A DNA stretch of 64,000 bases, from the NCBI RefSeq assembly GCF_006438955.1, contig NZ_RCZK01000008.1, forward strand, positions 1 to 64,000. Reading direction: 5' to 3'. Source of the stretch: Sphingomonas oligophenolica. Its GTDB lineage: Bacteria; Pseudomonadota; Alphaproteobacteria; Sphingomonadales; Sphingomonadaceae. The notes under the pieces are model-generated. The model was not told where the DNA came from and ran no database searches. It saw only the letters and a list, made by a program, of their open reading frames with translations. The position numbers and the translations under genes were made by a program. Shown piece by piece: positions 1 to 8,527 of the stretch (its first letter is position 1; every line of letters starts with the position of its first letter).

Positions 1-211
1 TCACGTCGATCGCCGGTTCGCTCGCGGCCGGCTCCGATCCGAATACGTCCGCCGCGCCCTCCAGCAGCCGGGATCGCCACTGGTTGATGAGGTTTGGATG
101 CACGTCATACTGCTGCGCCAACTCGGCCAGCGTCTTCTCACCCTTCACGGCAGCCAGAGCTACCTTGGCCTTAAACGCCGGGCTGTGATTCCGGCGGGGT
201 CGCTTGCTCAT
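1..211 (-). CDS. IS3-family transposase OrfA (partial)
   Basis: This is the N-terminal 70 residues of a transposase OrfA, cut by the window edge. The protein begins MSKRPRRNHSPAFKAKVALA and continues with a helix-turn-helix containing LAELAQQYDVHPNLINQW, the standard DNA-binding region of IS3 OrfA proteins. In IS3 elements OrfA is normally fused to OrfB, the DDE integrase part, by programmed frameshifting; OrfB would lie outside the window. The start ATG at 211 is preceded by GGAGGCAAG, a good ribosome binding site. Whether the complete element is active cannot be judged here. Confidence 0.85.
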   Translation of the reverse strand, partial: MSKRPRRNHSPAFKAKVALAAVKGEKTLAELAQQYDVHPNLINQWRSRLLEGAADVFGSEPAASEPAIDV

Positions 212-276
212 CTTGCCTCCTGGGGCGGCCAACATGGCCGCGGTCAGATCGGCAATCCACTTATCCCCGCTGTTCA
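1..276 (-). mobile_element. IS3-family insertion sequence, left part only
   Basis: The first bases of the window hold the 5' end of an IS3-type orfA read on the minus strand; the rest of the element lies outside. The likely terminal end is at 276, where the minus strand reads TGAACAGCGGGG, a TG-initiated end about 65 bases upstream of the orfA start, as usual in this family. The end is assigned by inspection only, because the opposite inverted repeat and the target duplication are not visible. Confidence 0.55.
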
Positions 277-394
277 GATTTCCCGAGCCACCTCTCATTT
301 TGGGTCGCACATGCTCGACCTCGCCTACCGGGCAACGCTAGCAGGAATAGCAGGTGGTCTGGCGCGCAGATGCCTTCGCGGCTAGGCCTGCTCC

Positions 395-742
395 ATGGAC
401 CAAGCCTTATCGACGTTGGAACGCGCGCTTCAACTCGCACGTGGAGGGCAGTGCAAGTCCGTCAACGATGTTCGCCAGGCGTTGCGACGGGAGGGTTACG
501 ACGCTGTCCACCAGCATCTGCATGGCGCGGCTATCAACCGCCAACTCATCGATCTACTTGCCGAGGCGCGCGCGGATTTTTCGGCTGGCGCTGTGGCTGA
601 ACCCGACCCGCCCGAATTGAACGACGAACCGGTCGAAGTGTCCGACGCGGACCTGCTCACGGAGTATCAGCGCACGAAAGGAGACGGCTCCGAAGCCGAA
701 TCCATCTTCGCCGAAATACAGCGACGCAACCTAGACATCTGA
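395..742 (+). CDS. hypothetical protein, 115 aa
   Basis: This is a small, acidic and probably cytosolic protein with no signal peptide or membrane segment. The sequence is rich in Ala, Glu and Asp and looks helical at the N terminus (residues 1-50, beginning MDQALSTLERAL), with a charged tail ending EIQRRNLDI. It lies 10 bases upstream of the YedK-like gene on the same strand, so the two may be co-transcribed. I do not recognise a domain. Codon use resembles the surrounding chromosome, which supports a real gene. Function unknown. Confidence 0.6.
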   Translation: MDQALSTLERALQLARGGQCKSVNDVRQALRREGYDAVHQHLHGAAINRQLIDLLAEARADFSAGAVAEPDPPELNDEPVEVSDADLLTEYQRTKGDGSEAESIFAEIQRRNLDI

Positions 743-752
743 GGGGCGACCG

Positions 753-1379
753 ATGTGCAATCGCGCCCGTAATCGAGGCGAGCCTGAAACGTTGTTCGAG
801 CGCTTCGGCGGCGACTGGTTAAACCCCAAGCCGATGGACAACCGGTTCGACCCGGTCGAGCTCCGCCCGAAGGGGCGCGCCTATGTGATCCGCGAACAAG
901 CCGGTCAGCGCGGACTCGATGTGATGGGCTGGGACGTGCTTAGCGGCGGCGCGGCATGGCCAATGACCAACGTCCGTAACCTAGGGCTGAAGCAGTGGCA
1001 GCGACTGGCCGAGAACCCGGCCAACCGATGCCTGATCCCGCTCACCGAATTTTGCGAATGGACGCCCGACAAACACGACCTCGGGGATGGCAAGCCGCCG
1101 CTCAAGGGTGAGATGTGGTTCGCGGTAACCGATCAGCCGATCTTCGCGGTCGCTGGTTTCTGGCAGCACACGAAGGAAGGCGCCGGGTTCGCAATGGTGA
1201 CGTGCGATCCGAACGAGCTGGTCGCACCGATCCATCCCAAGGCGATGATCACGGTCCTTGCCGAACAGAATTGGGACCGATGGCTACGCGGCGGCTATCG
1301 TGATGCGGTCGCGTTGCAGCAGCCTTATCCCGCCGATCTGATGACGGAACGCGGCCCAGTGTTTCCCACGCGCGCCTAA
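753..1379 (+). CDS. SOS response-associated peptidase (YedK/HMCES family)
   Basis: This 208-residue protein belongs to the SRAP family, which forms a covalent thiazolidine crosslink with abasic sites in single-stranded DNA through the N-terminal cysteine. The protein starts Met-Cys-Asn-Arg, so Cys2 becomes the N terminus after Met removal, as required. The family glutamate is in FCEW (about residue 97), and the usual His-containing motif is present as HPKAM. Length is close to E. coli YedK (222 aa). The gene follows a small hypothetical gene and lies next to mobile DNA; SRAP genes are often found in accessory regions. Activity itself is inferred from family membership. Confidence 0.9.
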   Translation: MCNRARNRGEPETLFERFGGDWLNPKPMDNRFDPVELRPKGRAYVIREQAGQRGLDVMGWDVLSGGAAWPMTNVRNLGLKQWQRLAENPANRCLIPLTEFCEWTPDKHDLGDGKPPLKGEMWFAVTDQPIFAVAGFWQHTKEGAGFAMVTCDPNELVAPIHPKAMITVLAEQNWDRWLRGGYRDAVALQQPYPADLMTERGPVFPTRA

Positions 1380-1412
1380 TGTCCGTCAGTGGAGGCTAGC
1401 TGCCGTATGCCT

Positions 1413-1817
1413 TCAAACTTCCCCAGTCGCTCGTGCGACATCGAGAGTGTCGATATATTGCTGAAACGCGATCACCTTACCGTCCTGTAACGTCCAAACA
1501 TGGACAGCTTGCGGGTTCATGCTCCGGCCGGTCGTTTTAGCGGAACCGCGATACCGGCCCAATGCTACAACCCGGTCGCCGCCGTCGATAAGATCTTCCA
1601 TCGCCACCGCAAATCCGTTCCACTCGCCGATACAGCGGGCGAACACCCCTGCAGCTACCGCTTCCGGGCCGCGATAGGGATTATGATCGGAATAGGGAAA
1701 ATTCTCGGCTTCGTTCCAGACGATGTCAGGGCTCATTCGTCCAAGCACTCCCGGCACATCACCCACGCCGAAAGCGTCATATAACCCCTTGATGACGGCG
1801 ACGTTATCGGCAGACAT
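1413..1817 (-). CDS. nuclear transport factor 2 / SnoaL-like protein
   Basis: This is a 134-residue single-domain protein of the NTF2-like fold (SnoaL-like, often annotated as ketosteroid isomerase-related). The N-terminal helix (VAVIKGLYDAFGVGDV), the DIVWNEAENFPY strand and the closing VHVWTLQDGKVIAFQQY motif are typical. Such proteins bind small hydrophobic ligands or act as isomerases or cyclases, and the substrate cannot be told from sequence. I chose the ATG at 1817 because GGGAGAAC lies just upstream; an ATG six codons earlier has no better site. It converges with the SRAP gene. Confidence 0.82.
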   Translation of the reverse strand: MSADNVAVIKGLYDAFGVGDVPGVLGRMSPDIVWNEAENFPYSDHNPYRGPEAVAAGVFARCIGEWNGFAVAMEDLIDGGDRVVALGRYRGSAKTTGRSMNPQAVHVWTLQDGKVIAFQQYIDTLDVARATGEV

Positions 1818-2010
1818 AAAGTTCTCCCATGCCATTCATGTTTATTCGCCTTTGTCGCCTCAGCGGCATTGAAAGGCAAGCAGGGCACGTCCCCTACTGG
1901 GCGATAGCCGCCGGGCAGGTTTCCGCGCCCAGACCTGTCGGTCGGCTTTCAAGCGGGTCGCTCGATCGACGGCGCGGGAGCGGCGAACGATGGTGGTTAG
2001 CTGTCGTCCG

Positions 2011-2172
2011 CTAGTTCAACGCCGCTCCGTATACGAGCGCAACGAAGCACGCCGCGTAGGTCGCGCATCCTACCCAAAACCCCACTGGCTCGGTATTCCG
2101 CGCGAACGAGAACCCGGTGCCGATCACCTTGCCTGACACAAGCGCGCTCGCCAGCATCACGACCATTAGCAC
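2011..2172 (-). CDS. possible small membrane protein, 53 aa
   Basis: This is an open frame from GTG at 2172 (or ATG at 2166) encoding two hydrophobic stretches, about residues 2-13 and 30-52, separated by a polar turn around FARNTEP. An ATG at 2204, in another frame, yields only a 12-residue peptide that ends inside this frame's start, so a frameshift near the 5' end is possible. There is no clear ribosome binding site. The amphipathic composition and codon choice look coding rather than random, but the call is tentative. Confidence 0.3.
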   Translation of the reverse strand: MLMVVMLASALVSGKVIGTGFSFARNTEPVGFWVGCATYAACFVALVYGAALN

Positions 2173-2677
2173 GCGAGTAGCGCCAGAGTCACCGTTTCGC
2201 TCATGGTGGAGAGAATGCGGCTAATCCGGACCGCGCGCAATGTCCGCTAGTGGGGCGACTGCCGACGGACCGCTTCCCCGGTAAAAGCCTGCGGGCGGAC
2301 CGCCTTCCGACCGCCGGTGCCGTCTGCCGTGCGATCCGACACCCGAACAGATCGGTGCACCGCCAGTAGGGCGATGACCAAACGGCCCCGGCCTTAACCC
2401 CGCCGGGCTGCAGCACGAGCTGCTACCGCTTGGCGCCCGGTGCCGATCCTGCCGGACCAATGCGACGCCGGATCCGCGACGGTCAGGGGAGCGGAAAAGG
2501 AAGAACCCGGACCACCAGGCCAAGTCATCCCGCCTGCACGAGAAGACCGCCCCGTCGCACCGGCGCTCATGCCCGGGCGGCGGGATCGAGGGCCCTGGCG
2601 TGGGTTTATCGATGCGCGGCGAGGCCCGCCGCCAAATGACCGTGGTCGGATAGCGACACAACAAATGGAGTGGAAAA
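2173..2677. other. gene-poor stretch
   Basis: About 500 bases between the small membrane ORF and the frameshifted hypothetical gene. Open frames exist on both strands but all have compositions typical of chance frames in GC-rich DNA (Arg/Pro/Ser-rich, no recognisable domain). Only a short leader with GGAGTGGAAAA before the ATG at 2678 is interpretable, as a ribosome binding site. Confidence 0.4.
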
Positions 2678-2810
2678 ATGAGCGAACCCGACTTCTCGGG
2701 CATCGACCCGCTGCGCGTGCCCGAGGCGCGCCGGCGCGTCGCCGCCATCGAGGCGTATCTCGCCCTGCCCGACGGTTCCCGGTCGGACGCGCGACCATGT
2801 ACGCTATTCC
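2678..2810 (+). pseudogene. N-terminal part of a frameshifted hypothetical gene
   Basis: A frame with strong coding character starts at an ATG preceded by GGAGTGGAAAA and encodes MSEPDFSGIDPLRVPEARRR followed by a helical stretch ending around LPDGSRSDA. After about 2793 this frame loses coding character (it continues open to 3178 but becomes Arg-rich), and the next frame carries on with convincing protein sequence. Skipping one base in the GCGCG run at 2789-2794 joins the two into one protein of about 302 residues. The break is either a real frameshift mutation or a sequencing error. Confidence 0.5.
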
Positions 2811-3587
2811 ATGGCGGAACTCGTGGAAATCCGGCGCGCGCAGATAGAATCGAGGACCTGGGCCGAAATTGCGCGGTCCATCGGCATCCCGCTCTACGGC
2901 ATGGAACAGCTCCACTGCATGGAGAAAATAGATCGCGAGATGAACGCCGCGGCGCAGTATCTCAGGGGCGCCTGGGGCGTAACGACCGCCTCCCGAGATA
3001 CCCTCTGGGACGATATCGAGCAGAACGCAACACAAGGTATCCCGCCGCGCGGTGCCACGCCGCTCGGAACCGCGGTTCGGCGGATCGGCGGACGGTTGAA
3101 GCCTTGGGGCGCCATATTCGACGCCCTGTCAGGATCAGCGTTGCAGCCCTCCCCCATGCGGTTCTGGATTTCGACTGATAACGCCGCCGCTTGGACGCGG
3201 CGCATCCAAGTGATCTCGGAAGACCTCAAGCGCTTCGACGACGTCGCGTTCGATCCGGAAGGCTATGCTCTCCTCCGTTTCTCCGAGACGACGAACATCA
3301 CCGGCGCTCGAGAGATTCTCAACCTCGGCGGTATCCCGAGCTGCAACCTGCAAAAGCTATTCGCCGGCGACATCGCGTCGCGTCCTCAGTTCGGGCCCGA
3401 GAAGGCCATCGGCCTATCGGTGGTTCTAGAAGAGGCGCAACGCTCGATCTCGGTCGCCGAGATCTGCGAACACAACCAGTGGAGCCCGCGACGCCTGAAG
3501 GGCCAGGTTCTGAAGTTCGCCGATGCACGGACGGCGACGGGATGGAAAAGGGAAGTGATCGAAGGCAGTGGCCTGCTGACCTCCTGA
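2811..3587 (+). CDS. hypothetical protein, 258 aa, probably the body of the gene starting at 2678
   Basis: This frame is open from upstream of the ATG at 2811 and encodes a soluble, mixed alpha/beta protein with no signal peptide. The start at 2811 has no ribosome binding site of its own, and the frame upstream of the ATG reads on sensibly (DHVRYSMAELVEIRRAQ), supporting fusion to the preceding fragment. The C-terminal part (about residues 120-258) contains WTRRIQVISEDLKRF, ITGAREILNLGG and SVAEICEHNQWSPRRLKGQV, possibly DNA-associated. I do not recognise the family. It sits in the accessory patch near the insertion sequence. Confidence 0.55.
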   Translation: MAELVEIRRAQIESRTWAEIARSIGIPLYGMEQLHCMEKIDREMNAAAQYLRGAWGVTTASRDTLWDDIEQNATQGIPPRGATPLGTAVRRIGGRLKPWGAIFDALSGSALQPSPMRFWISTDNAAAWTRRIQVISEDLKRFDDVAFDPEGYALLRFSETTNITGAREILNLGGIPSCNLQKLFAGDIASRPQFGPEKAIGLSVVLEEAQRSISVAEICEHNQWSPRRLKGQVLKFADARTATGWKREVIEGSGLLTS

Positions 3588-3986
3588 CCCGAGCGGACCA
3601 AGACTAACGCCTAAGCGGCTGCATCGGCGACACCGGAGGGCATGCGCCTTGATTGCGAGCCACCGATGCCGGTCATGTCGCGAGAGGCTGGGCCGTCATT
3701 CCTTGCACGTCCCGCGGAATGGGCCGGGTTAGCTTGTAGGGAATTTGGTTGTAATGGGGTCGTGCTGGGCCAAAACATGTTTGTACGATGGACTGATCGC
3801 CACGCGGAAAGCCACTCGTATAGGCGGCCCCCGCGTGGCTTTTTTGCAACGCACCATCATTGAGTCGAACCGCGCGATGATACGACTCGCCTTTGTCATG
3901 GAAGCGAAATAATCGGGGCGCAGGGGCTGCGGCATCCGGTGTCCGACCGCGAATCCAGAGCAAAATGCTCAAAGGGGAAATTACCA
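3588..3986. promoter_or_regulatory. leader region of the TonB receptor gene
   Basis: About 400 bases without a convincing gene. It contains a Rho-independent terminator at 3799-3845 and the leader of the receptor gene. Just before the receptor ATG the sequence AAAGGGGAAATTACC supplies a strong ribosome binding site. No sigma-70 promoter could be assigned with confidence, and no riboswitch was recognised. Confidence 0.35.
3799..3845 (+). terminator. Rho-independent terminator, possibly of a small RNA
   Basis: A perfect 9-base-pair stem, GCCACGCGG (3799-3807) with CCGCGTGGC (3831-3839), encloses a 23-base loop and is followed by six or more T residues. It lies 210 bases downstream of the frameshifted gene and 140 bases upstream of the receptor ATG, so it either ends an upstream transcript or is the 3' end of a small RNA. 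Confidence 0.6.
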
Positions 3987-6900
3987 ATGCGAAACAACCT
4001 GTTCCTGGGCGTGGCGGCAGTCGCGCTGATCGTTCCAGCCGCGGTATCCGCGCAGGAGACCACCAGTCAGATTCGCGGTTCGGTCAGCAACGGCGGTGCG
4101 CCGGTCGCTGGCGCGGACGTCGCGGTGCTCGACGTCAACTCGGGAACCCGGTCGAGCGCGACCACCGGGGCCGACGGCAGCTTCAGCTTCAACGGGCTGC
4201 GCCCCGGCGGGCCGTACACGGTCACCGTAACGAGCGCCGACGGCAACCAGACCGTCACCGACATCTACACCGTGGTCCAGCAGGTCTATAGCCTGCCGAT
4301 CGAACTGTCCGACACCGCCGCGGCCGGGTCGGCGGCGGGCACCGGCACGGGCGGGGACATCATCATCACCGCCTCCAGGGTCGCTGGGGCAGGCGTGCGG
4401 TCCGACGGCCCGCAGACCGTCCTCACCCAGGCGGACGTGGCCAAGGTCGCATCGGTCAACCGCGACATCCGCGACATCGAACGCCGCGATCCGTTCGCGA
4501 CGATCGATCTGTCGAACGCGGGCGACCGCGGCGGCGCGGTGGCGTTCGCGGGCGTCAACCCGCGCTTCAACCGCTTCACGATCAACGGCGTCCAGGTCGG
4601 CGACACCTTCGGGCTCAACCAGGACGCCAGCCCGACCAATCGCGGCCCGATCCCCTTTGACGCGATCGGCCAGGTCTCGACCTCGGTCGCGCCCTATGAT
4701 TTCCGCCAGAGCGGGTTCCAGGGCGGCGCGGTCGACGTGACGTTGCTGAAGGGCACCAACGAATTCCACGGCACCGGCTTCTATTCGCAGAACACCGATG
4801 GCCTGTCGGGTGACCGGATCGGGTCGACCAAGATCGTCAACCCGAAGTACAAGAGCGAAACCTATGGCGCGATGTTCCGCGGGCCGTTGATCAAGGATAA
4901 GCTGTTCTTCATGGTCGCCGCGGAGCGGAACACCGATCCGCGCCCGTTCAGCACCCAGGTCGCGCAGGTGCCGGGGCTGTCGCAGGGGATCATCAACAAT
5001 GTCCTCGGCATCACGTCGAGCCGCTTTCCCGCGGTTCAGCCGGGCAATTCGCTGGTGATCAATCCGCGCAAGGACGAAAAGATCGTCGGCCAGATCGATT
5101 GGAACATCACCGATCGCCAGAAGCTGTCGCTGTCCTACATCAACGCCTATGATTCGCTGGTCAGCCAGAACAATACGTCGACCTCGTCGTCGACCCCGCG
5201 ATACGGCCTCAGCTCAAACGCCTATGCGCTGACCGAGTTGTTGCGCGCGGGGATCGTCCAGTTGAATTCGGACTGGAGCGACAAGATTTCGACCGAAATT
5301 CGCGGTATCTACAAGCGGACAGTCCGCGGCCAGGAGCCGCTGCAGGGGCGCAACACCGGGCAATTCCAGATTTGCACCGACGCCGCGTCCGCGGGTTCGG
5401 CGACCGGCTGCTCGTCGGGCGTCCCGAGCGTGACGCTCGGCCCCGACAACTTCCGTCAAACCAATGAACTCAACTTCGATACTTACGAGGGCTCGTTCCT
5501 CGGCCGCGTCCACGCCGGCGCGCATGAGGTGAAGTTGTTGGTCGACGTGACCCGTAACCACACCTTCAACAACTTCGTCCCCAACAGCCTGGGGTCGTGG
5601 TATTATGATTCGCTCGCCGACTATCAGAACCGGCGCGCTAACCAGGTGCAATATGCCGCCACCATCGGCGGCGTGGCCAACGGTGCCGCCGCCGATTTCA
5701 ACTACACCCAGTTCGCGTTCGGCCTGCAGGACGATTGGAAGGTCACCGACGACCTGTCGATCACCTATGGCGCGCGGATGAGCCTGTTCGCGATGCGCGA
5801 CGCGCCGGTGTACAATTCGTTCTTCAACCAGCGCTATGGCTTCACCAACACCCAGACGTACAAGGGGCTCGACCTGTTCGAGCCGCGGTTCAGCTTCAAC
5901 TACCGGCCGAGCGGATTTCTGCCCGGGCTGAAGCTGCGCGGCGGGGCCGGCATCTTCGGCGGTGGATCGCCCGACATCTATCTGTCGAACAGCTTCTCGA
6001 ACACGCTGACGACGAACTCGCTGACGATCAACCGCGACGCCAGCTGCAACACCGCGGGCAGCCTCTGCGATCTGGCGCTCAACAACGTGACGGGTCAGGT
6101 CCCCGCCGCGCTGGTAACTGCGGCGTCGAGCCCGACCGCCAATCCCTCGCTCGCCCGCACCAACACCGGCGCGCTCGATTCGGATTTCCGCCTGCCGCGC
6201 TCGCTCAAGGCGACATTGTCGGCGGACTATTCGTTCTACGGCTTCAACGTCGGGCTCGACTATTATTATTCGAACACGATCGACGGGATCATCTTCGTCG
6301 ATCAACGGTCGGTCCAGCTGGGCACGCTGCCCGATGGTCGCCCACGCTACGGCAACCCTTATTACGGCTTCGGCGACAATAATTACGACATCATTGTCCG
6401 CAATACGTCGAAGGGCCGCAGCAATATCGGCGTGGTTCGCGTCAACAAGGACTTCGACTGGGGTCTGTCGCTGGCGGGCAGCTACACGCTCCAGGACGTC
6501 AAGGACGTCGGCGACGCGACCTCGTCGACGATCAATTCGAACTATCGCTTTCAGATCTTTGGCGACCCGAACAATCCGGCCTATGGCATTTCGGACAACC
6601 AGACCAAGTGGCAGTTCAAATACAGCGTCGGCTACGACCATGCGTTCTTCGGCGATTACAAGACGGTGTTCCAGCTGTTCGGTGAAACCCGCGCGGGCAA
6701 GCCCTACAGCTTTGGCATGCTCGACAATCAGTCGAACCGGTCGGCGATCTTCGGCACCGTCCTGACGCCGAACCAGTCGACCAACCTGCTGTACGTGCCG
6801 ACCAGCACGACCGATCCGATCGTCAGCTACGACTCGACTGCGACCCAGAACGCGCTCGACACGCTGATCAACAACACCGCACTCAAGAACTACCGTGGCC

Positions 6901-7277
6901 GGGTGGCGGCGAAGAACATCGCCCGCAACCGCGCCTACACCCGGATCGATCTGCATCTCGAACAGGAAATCCCGACCTTCATCGGCGGATCGCGGATCAC
7001 CTTGTTCGGCGACATCAACAACCTCACCAATCTGCTCAACAGCAAATGGGGTGGCCTGCGCCAGCTCGGCTTCCCGGCATCCGCAGGCGTCGTCGAGGTC
7101 CAGTGTCTGACGTCGGCGGTGCCCACGGGTACCTCGGCGGCGGGCGTTACCGCCAACAACACCTCGCAGGCGTGTGCGCAGTATCGCTATTCGAGCTTCA
7201 AATCGCCGAACGAGAGCGCGCTGAACGTAACCCAGTCGCTCTACACGATCCGCATCGGCGCGCGCTTCACCTTCTAA
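3987..7277 (+). CDS. TonB-dependent receptor, Oar-like
   Basis: This is an outer-membrane receptor of 1096 residues. A signal peptide (MRNNLFLGVAAVALIVPAAV, cleavage near SA-QE) precedes a carboxypeptidase-regulatory-like beta-sandwich (about residues 25-105, IRGSVSNGGAPVAGADVAVL), a plug domain (about 120-250, GDIIITASRV and FTINGVQVGD) and a long beta-barrel ending in RIGARFTF with the expected C-terminal Phe. Oar-type receptors import large or peptide-like substrates with TonB energy; the ligand is unknown. The chosen ATG has AAAGGGGAAATTACC upstream and begins the signal peptide; an ATG 16 codons earlier would spoil it. A strong terminator follows, isolating it from the downstream two-component system. 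Confidence 0.92.
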   Translation: MRNNLFLGVAAVALIVPAAVSAQETTSQIRGSVSNGGAPVAGADVAVLDVNSGTRSSATTGADGSFSFNGLRPGGPYTVTVTSADGNQTVTDIYTVVQQVYSLPIELSDTAAAGSAAGTGTGGDIIITASRVAGAGVRSDGPQTVLTQADVAKVASVNRDIRDIERRDPFATIDLSNAGDRGGAVAFAGVNPRFNRFTINGVQVGDTFGLNQDASPTNRGPIPFDAIGQVSTSVAPYDFRQSGFQGGAVDVTLLKGTNEFHGTGFYSQNTDGLSGDRIGSTKIVNPKYKSETYGAMFRGPLIKDKLFFMVAAERNTDPRPFSTQVAQVPGLSQGIINNVLGITSSRFPAVQPGNSLVINPRKDEKIVGQIDWNITDRQKLSLSYINAYDSLVSQNNTSTSSSTPRYGLSSNAYALTELLRAGIVQLNSDWSDKISTEIRGIYKRTVRGQEPLQGRNTGQFQICTDAASAGSATGCSSGVPSVTLGPDNFRQTNELNFDTYEGSFLGRVHAGAHEVKLLVDVTRNHTFNNFVPNSLGSWYYDSLADYQNRRANQVQYAATIGGVANGAAADFNYTQFAFGLQDDWKVTDDLSITYGARMSLFAMRDAPVYNSFFNQRYGFTNTQTYKGLDLFEPRFSFNYRPSGFLPGLKLRGGAGIFGGGSPDIYLSNSFSNTLTTNSLTINRDASCNTAGSLCDLALNNVTGQVPAALVTAASSPTANPSLARTNTGALDSDFRLPRSLKATLSADYSFYGFNVGLDYYYSNTIDGIIFVDQRSVQLGTLPDGRPRYGNPYYGFGDNNYDIIVRNTSKGRSNIGVVRVNKDFDWGLSLAGSYTLQDVKDVGDATSSTINSNYRFQIFGDPNNPAYGISDNQTKWQFKYSVGYDHAFFGDYKTVFQLFGETRAGKPYSFGMLDNQSNRSAIFGTVLTPNQSTNLLYVPTSTTDPIVSYDSTATQNALDTLINNTALKNYRGRVAAKNIARNRAYTRIDLHLEQEIPTFIGGSRITLFGDINNLTNLLNSKWGGLRQLGFPASAGVVEVQCLTSAVPTGTSAAGVTANNTSQACAQYRYSSFKSPNESALNVTQSLYTIRIGARFTF

Positions 7278-7306
7278 GGGGAACGCGTCCCGATCGGGCC
7301 TGAAGG

Positions 7307-7337
7307 GGGCCGCCGGCGCGATCCGGCGGCCCTTTTT
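7307..7337 (+). terminator. Rho-independent terminator after the TonB receptor
   Basis: A perfect 10-base-pair stem (GGGCCGCCGG at 7307-7316 with CCGGCGGCCC at 7323-7332), a six-base loop and a run of five T residues lie 30 bases after the receptor stop codon. This is a classic intrinsic terminator. Confidence 0.92.
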
Positions 7338-7408
7338 CGTGGCCCCACGACATGGCGCGCGCCGCGCCCCCTTTTGTCGGCACCCCCGCGCGTGTAGAGC
7401 CGCTAGCG

Positions 7409-8527
7409 ATGGCGACCGCCCCGCTCCCGCCGCGCCCCGCGCTCAACGTCCGCCCGTTCTTCGAGAACAAGACCCGCGCCTTCTGGACGCTCCAGGCGGT
7501 CGGCTGGACCGGCTATCTGGTGCTGCGCAGCGCGTCGTCGATCGGCAACGGGCTGACGTGGCAGGCGATCATCCCGCTGATCATCGAAGCGATCGTCGGC
7601 TATTGCATTACGCTGCTGCTGTCCGCGCTGTACGGCTATTGCCGCACGTTGCCGCGGCTGCTGGGGGTCGTCCTCACCGCGCTGACCCTACTGATGTCCG
7701 TGCTGGTCTATGCGGTGATTCTCGCCTTCGCGTTCAGCTTGGTCCAGCAGAACGCGACGCCCGGAATCACGATTTCGCGCGTATTGGGCGCGTTCTACGT
7801 CACCTTCACCGTGCTCGCGGGCTGGTCGGCGCTGTATTTCGGGATCAATTTCTACCTGATCGTCGAGGAACAGATCGATCAGATGCAGGACCTGACGACC
7901 CAGGCCTCGACCGCGCAGCTTGCGATGCTGCGCTATCAGTTGAACCCGCATTTCCTGTTTAACACGCTCAATTCGATCTCGACGCTGGTGTTGCTGAAAC
8001 AGACCGAGCGCGCCAACGCGATGCTCAACCGGCTGTCGTCGTTCCTGCGCTACACGCTGGCGAACGAACCCACCGCACACGTCACCGTCGCGCAGGAGAT
8101 CGAGACGCTCAAACTCTATCTCGAGATCGAGAAGATGCGGTTCGAGGAGCGGTTGCGCCCGGTGTTCGAGATCGACGCCGCCGCCGAACGCGCGCGGCTG
8201 CCCTCGCTGCTGCTCCAGCCACTGGTCGAAAACGCGATCAAATATGCGGTCACGACGCAGGAAGAAGGTGCCGAAATCTGCGTCCGCGTGCGGCTCGCCG
8301 GGGAACGCGTGCAGATCGCCGTATCCGACACCGGGCCGGGGTTGAACGAGACGCGAATGGGCGCAAGCCTTTCAACCGGGGTCGGGCTTGCCAATATAAG
8401 GGACCGGCTGTTCCAGGCATACGGCCCGGATCAACGGTTCGAGACCCGATCGACGCCGGCTGGCGGCTTTTCGGTGGATATCGAAATCCCGTTCCAGCTC
8501 GAAGACATGAATAGAGAGGTTGCATGA
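7409..8527 (+). CDS. sensor histidine kinase, LytS/YpdB-partner type
   Basis: This is a membrane-bound kinase of the His_kinase/LytS family. The N-terminal half holds about four hydrophobic segments (roughly residues 25-155). It is followed by the LytS phosphoacceptor motif YQLNPHFLFNTLNSIS with His181, then the HATPase domain with an N box (PLVENAIKYA) and G boxes (SDTGPGLNE, GVGLANIRDRL). Such kinases phosphorylate a LytTR response regulator, and one overlaps it by four bases (ATGA at 8524). An ATG at 7352 would add 19 residues but lies almost against the preceding terminator; neither start has a strong ribosome binding site. The signal sensed is unknown. Confidence 0.9.
   Translation: MATAPLPPRPALNVRPFFENKTRAFWTLQAVGWTGYLVLRSASSIGNGLTWQAIIPLIIEAIVGYCITLLLSALYGYCRTLPRLLGVVLTALTLLMSVLVYAVILAFAFSLVQQNATPGITISRVLGAFYVTFTVLAGWSALYFGINFYLIVEEQIDQMQDLTTQASTAQLAMLRYQLNPHFLFNTLNSISTLVLLKQTERANAMLNRLSSFLRYTLANEPTAHVTVAQEIETLKLYLEIEKMRFEERLRPVFEIDAAAERARLPSLLLQPLVENAIKYAVTTQEEGAEICVRVRLAGERVQIAVSDTGPGLNETRMGASLSTGVGLANIRDRLFQAYGPDQRFETRSTPAGGFSVDIEIPFQLEDMNREVA

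Noticed and set aside
2221..2748. 175-codon minus-strand frame in the gene-poor accessory stretch
   Set aside because: Composition is Arg/Ser/Pro-rich and low complexity, with no domain, and it overlaps the better-supported frame starting at 2678.
3642..3863. 73-codon plus-strand frame before the TonB receptor
   Set aside because: It runs through the intrinsic terminator and shows no protein-like features.
5214..6956. A 580-codon open frame antisense to the TonB receptor gene
   Set aside because: It is rich in Arg/Val/Ala, has no domain, and mirrors the receptor's codon structure. Long antisense frames are expected in DNA this GC-rich.
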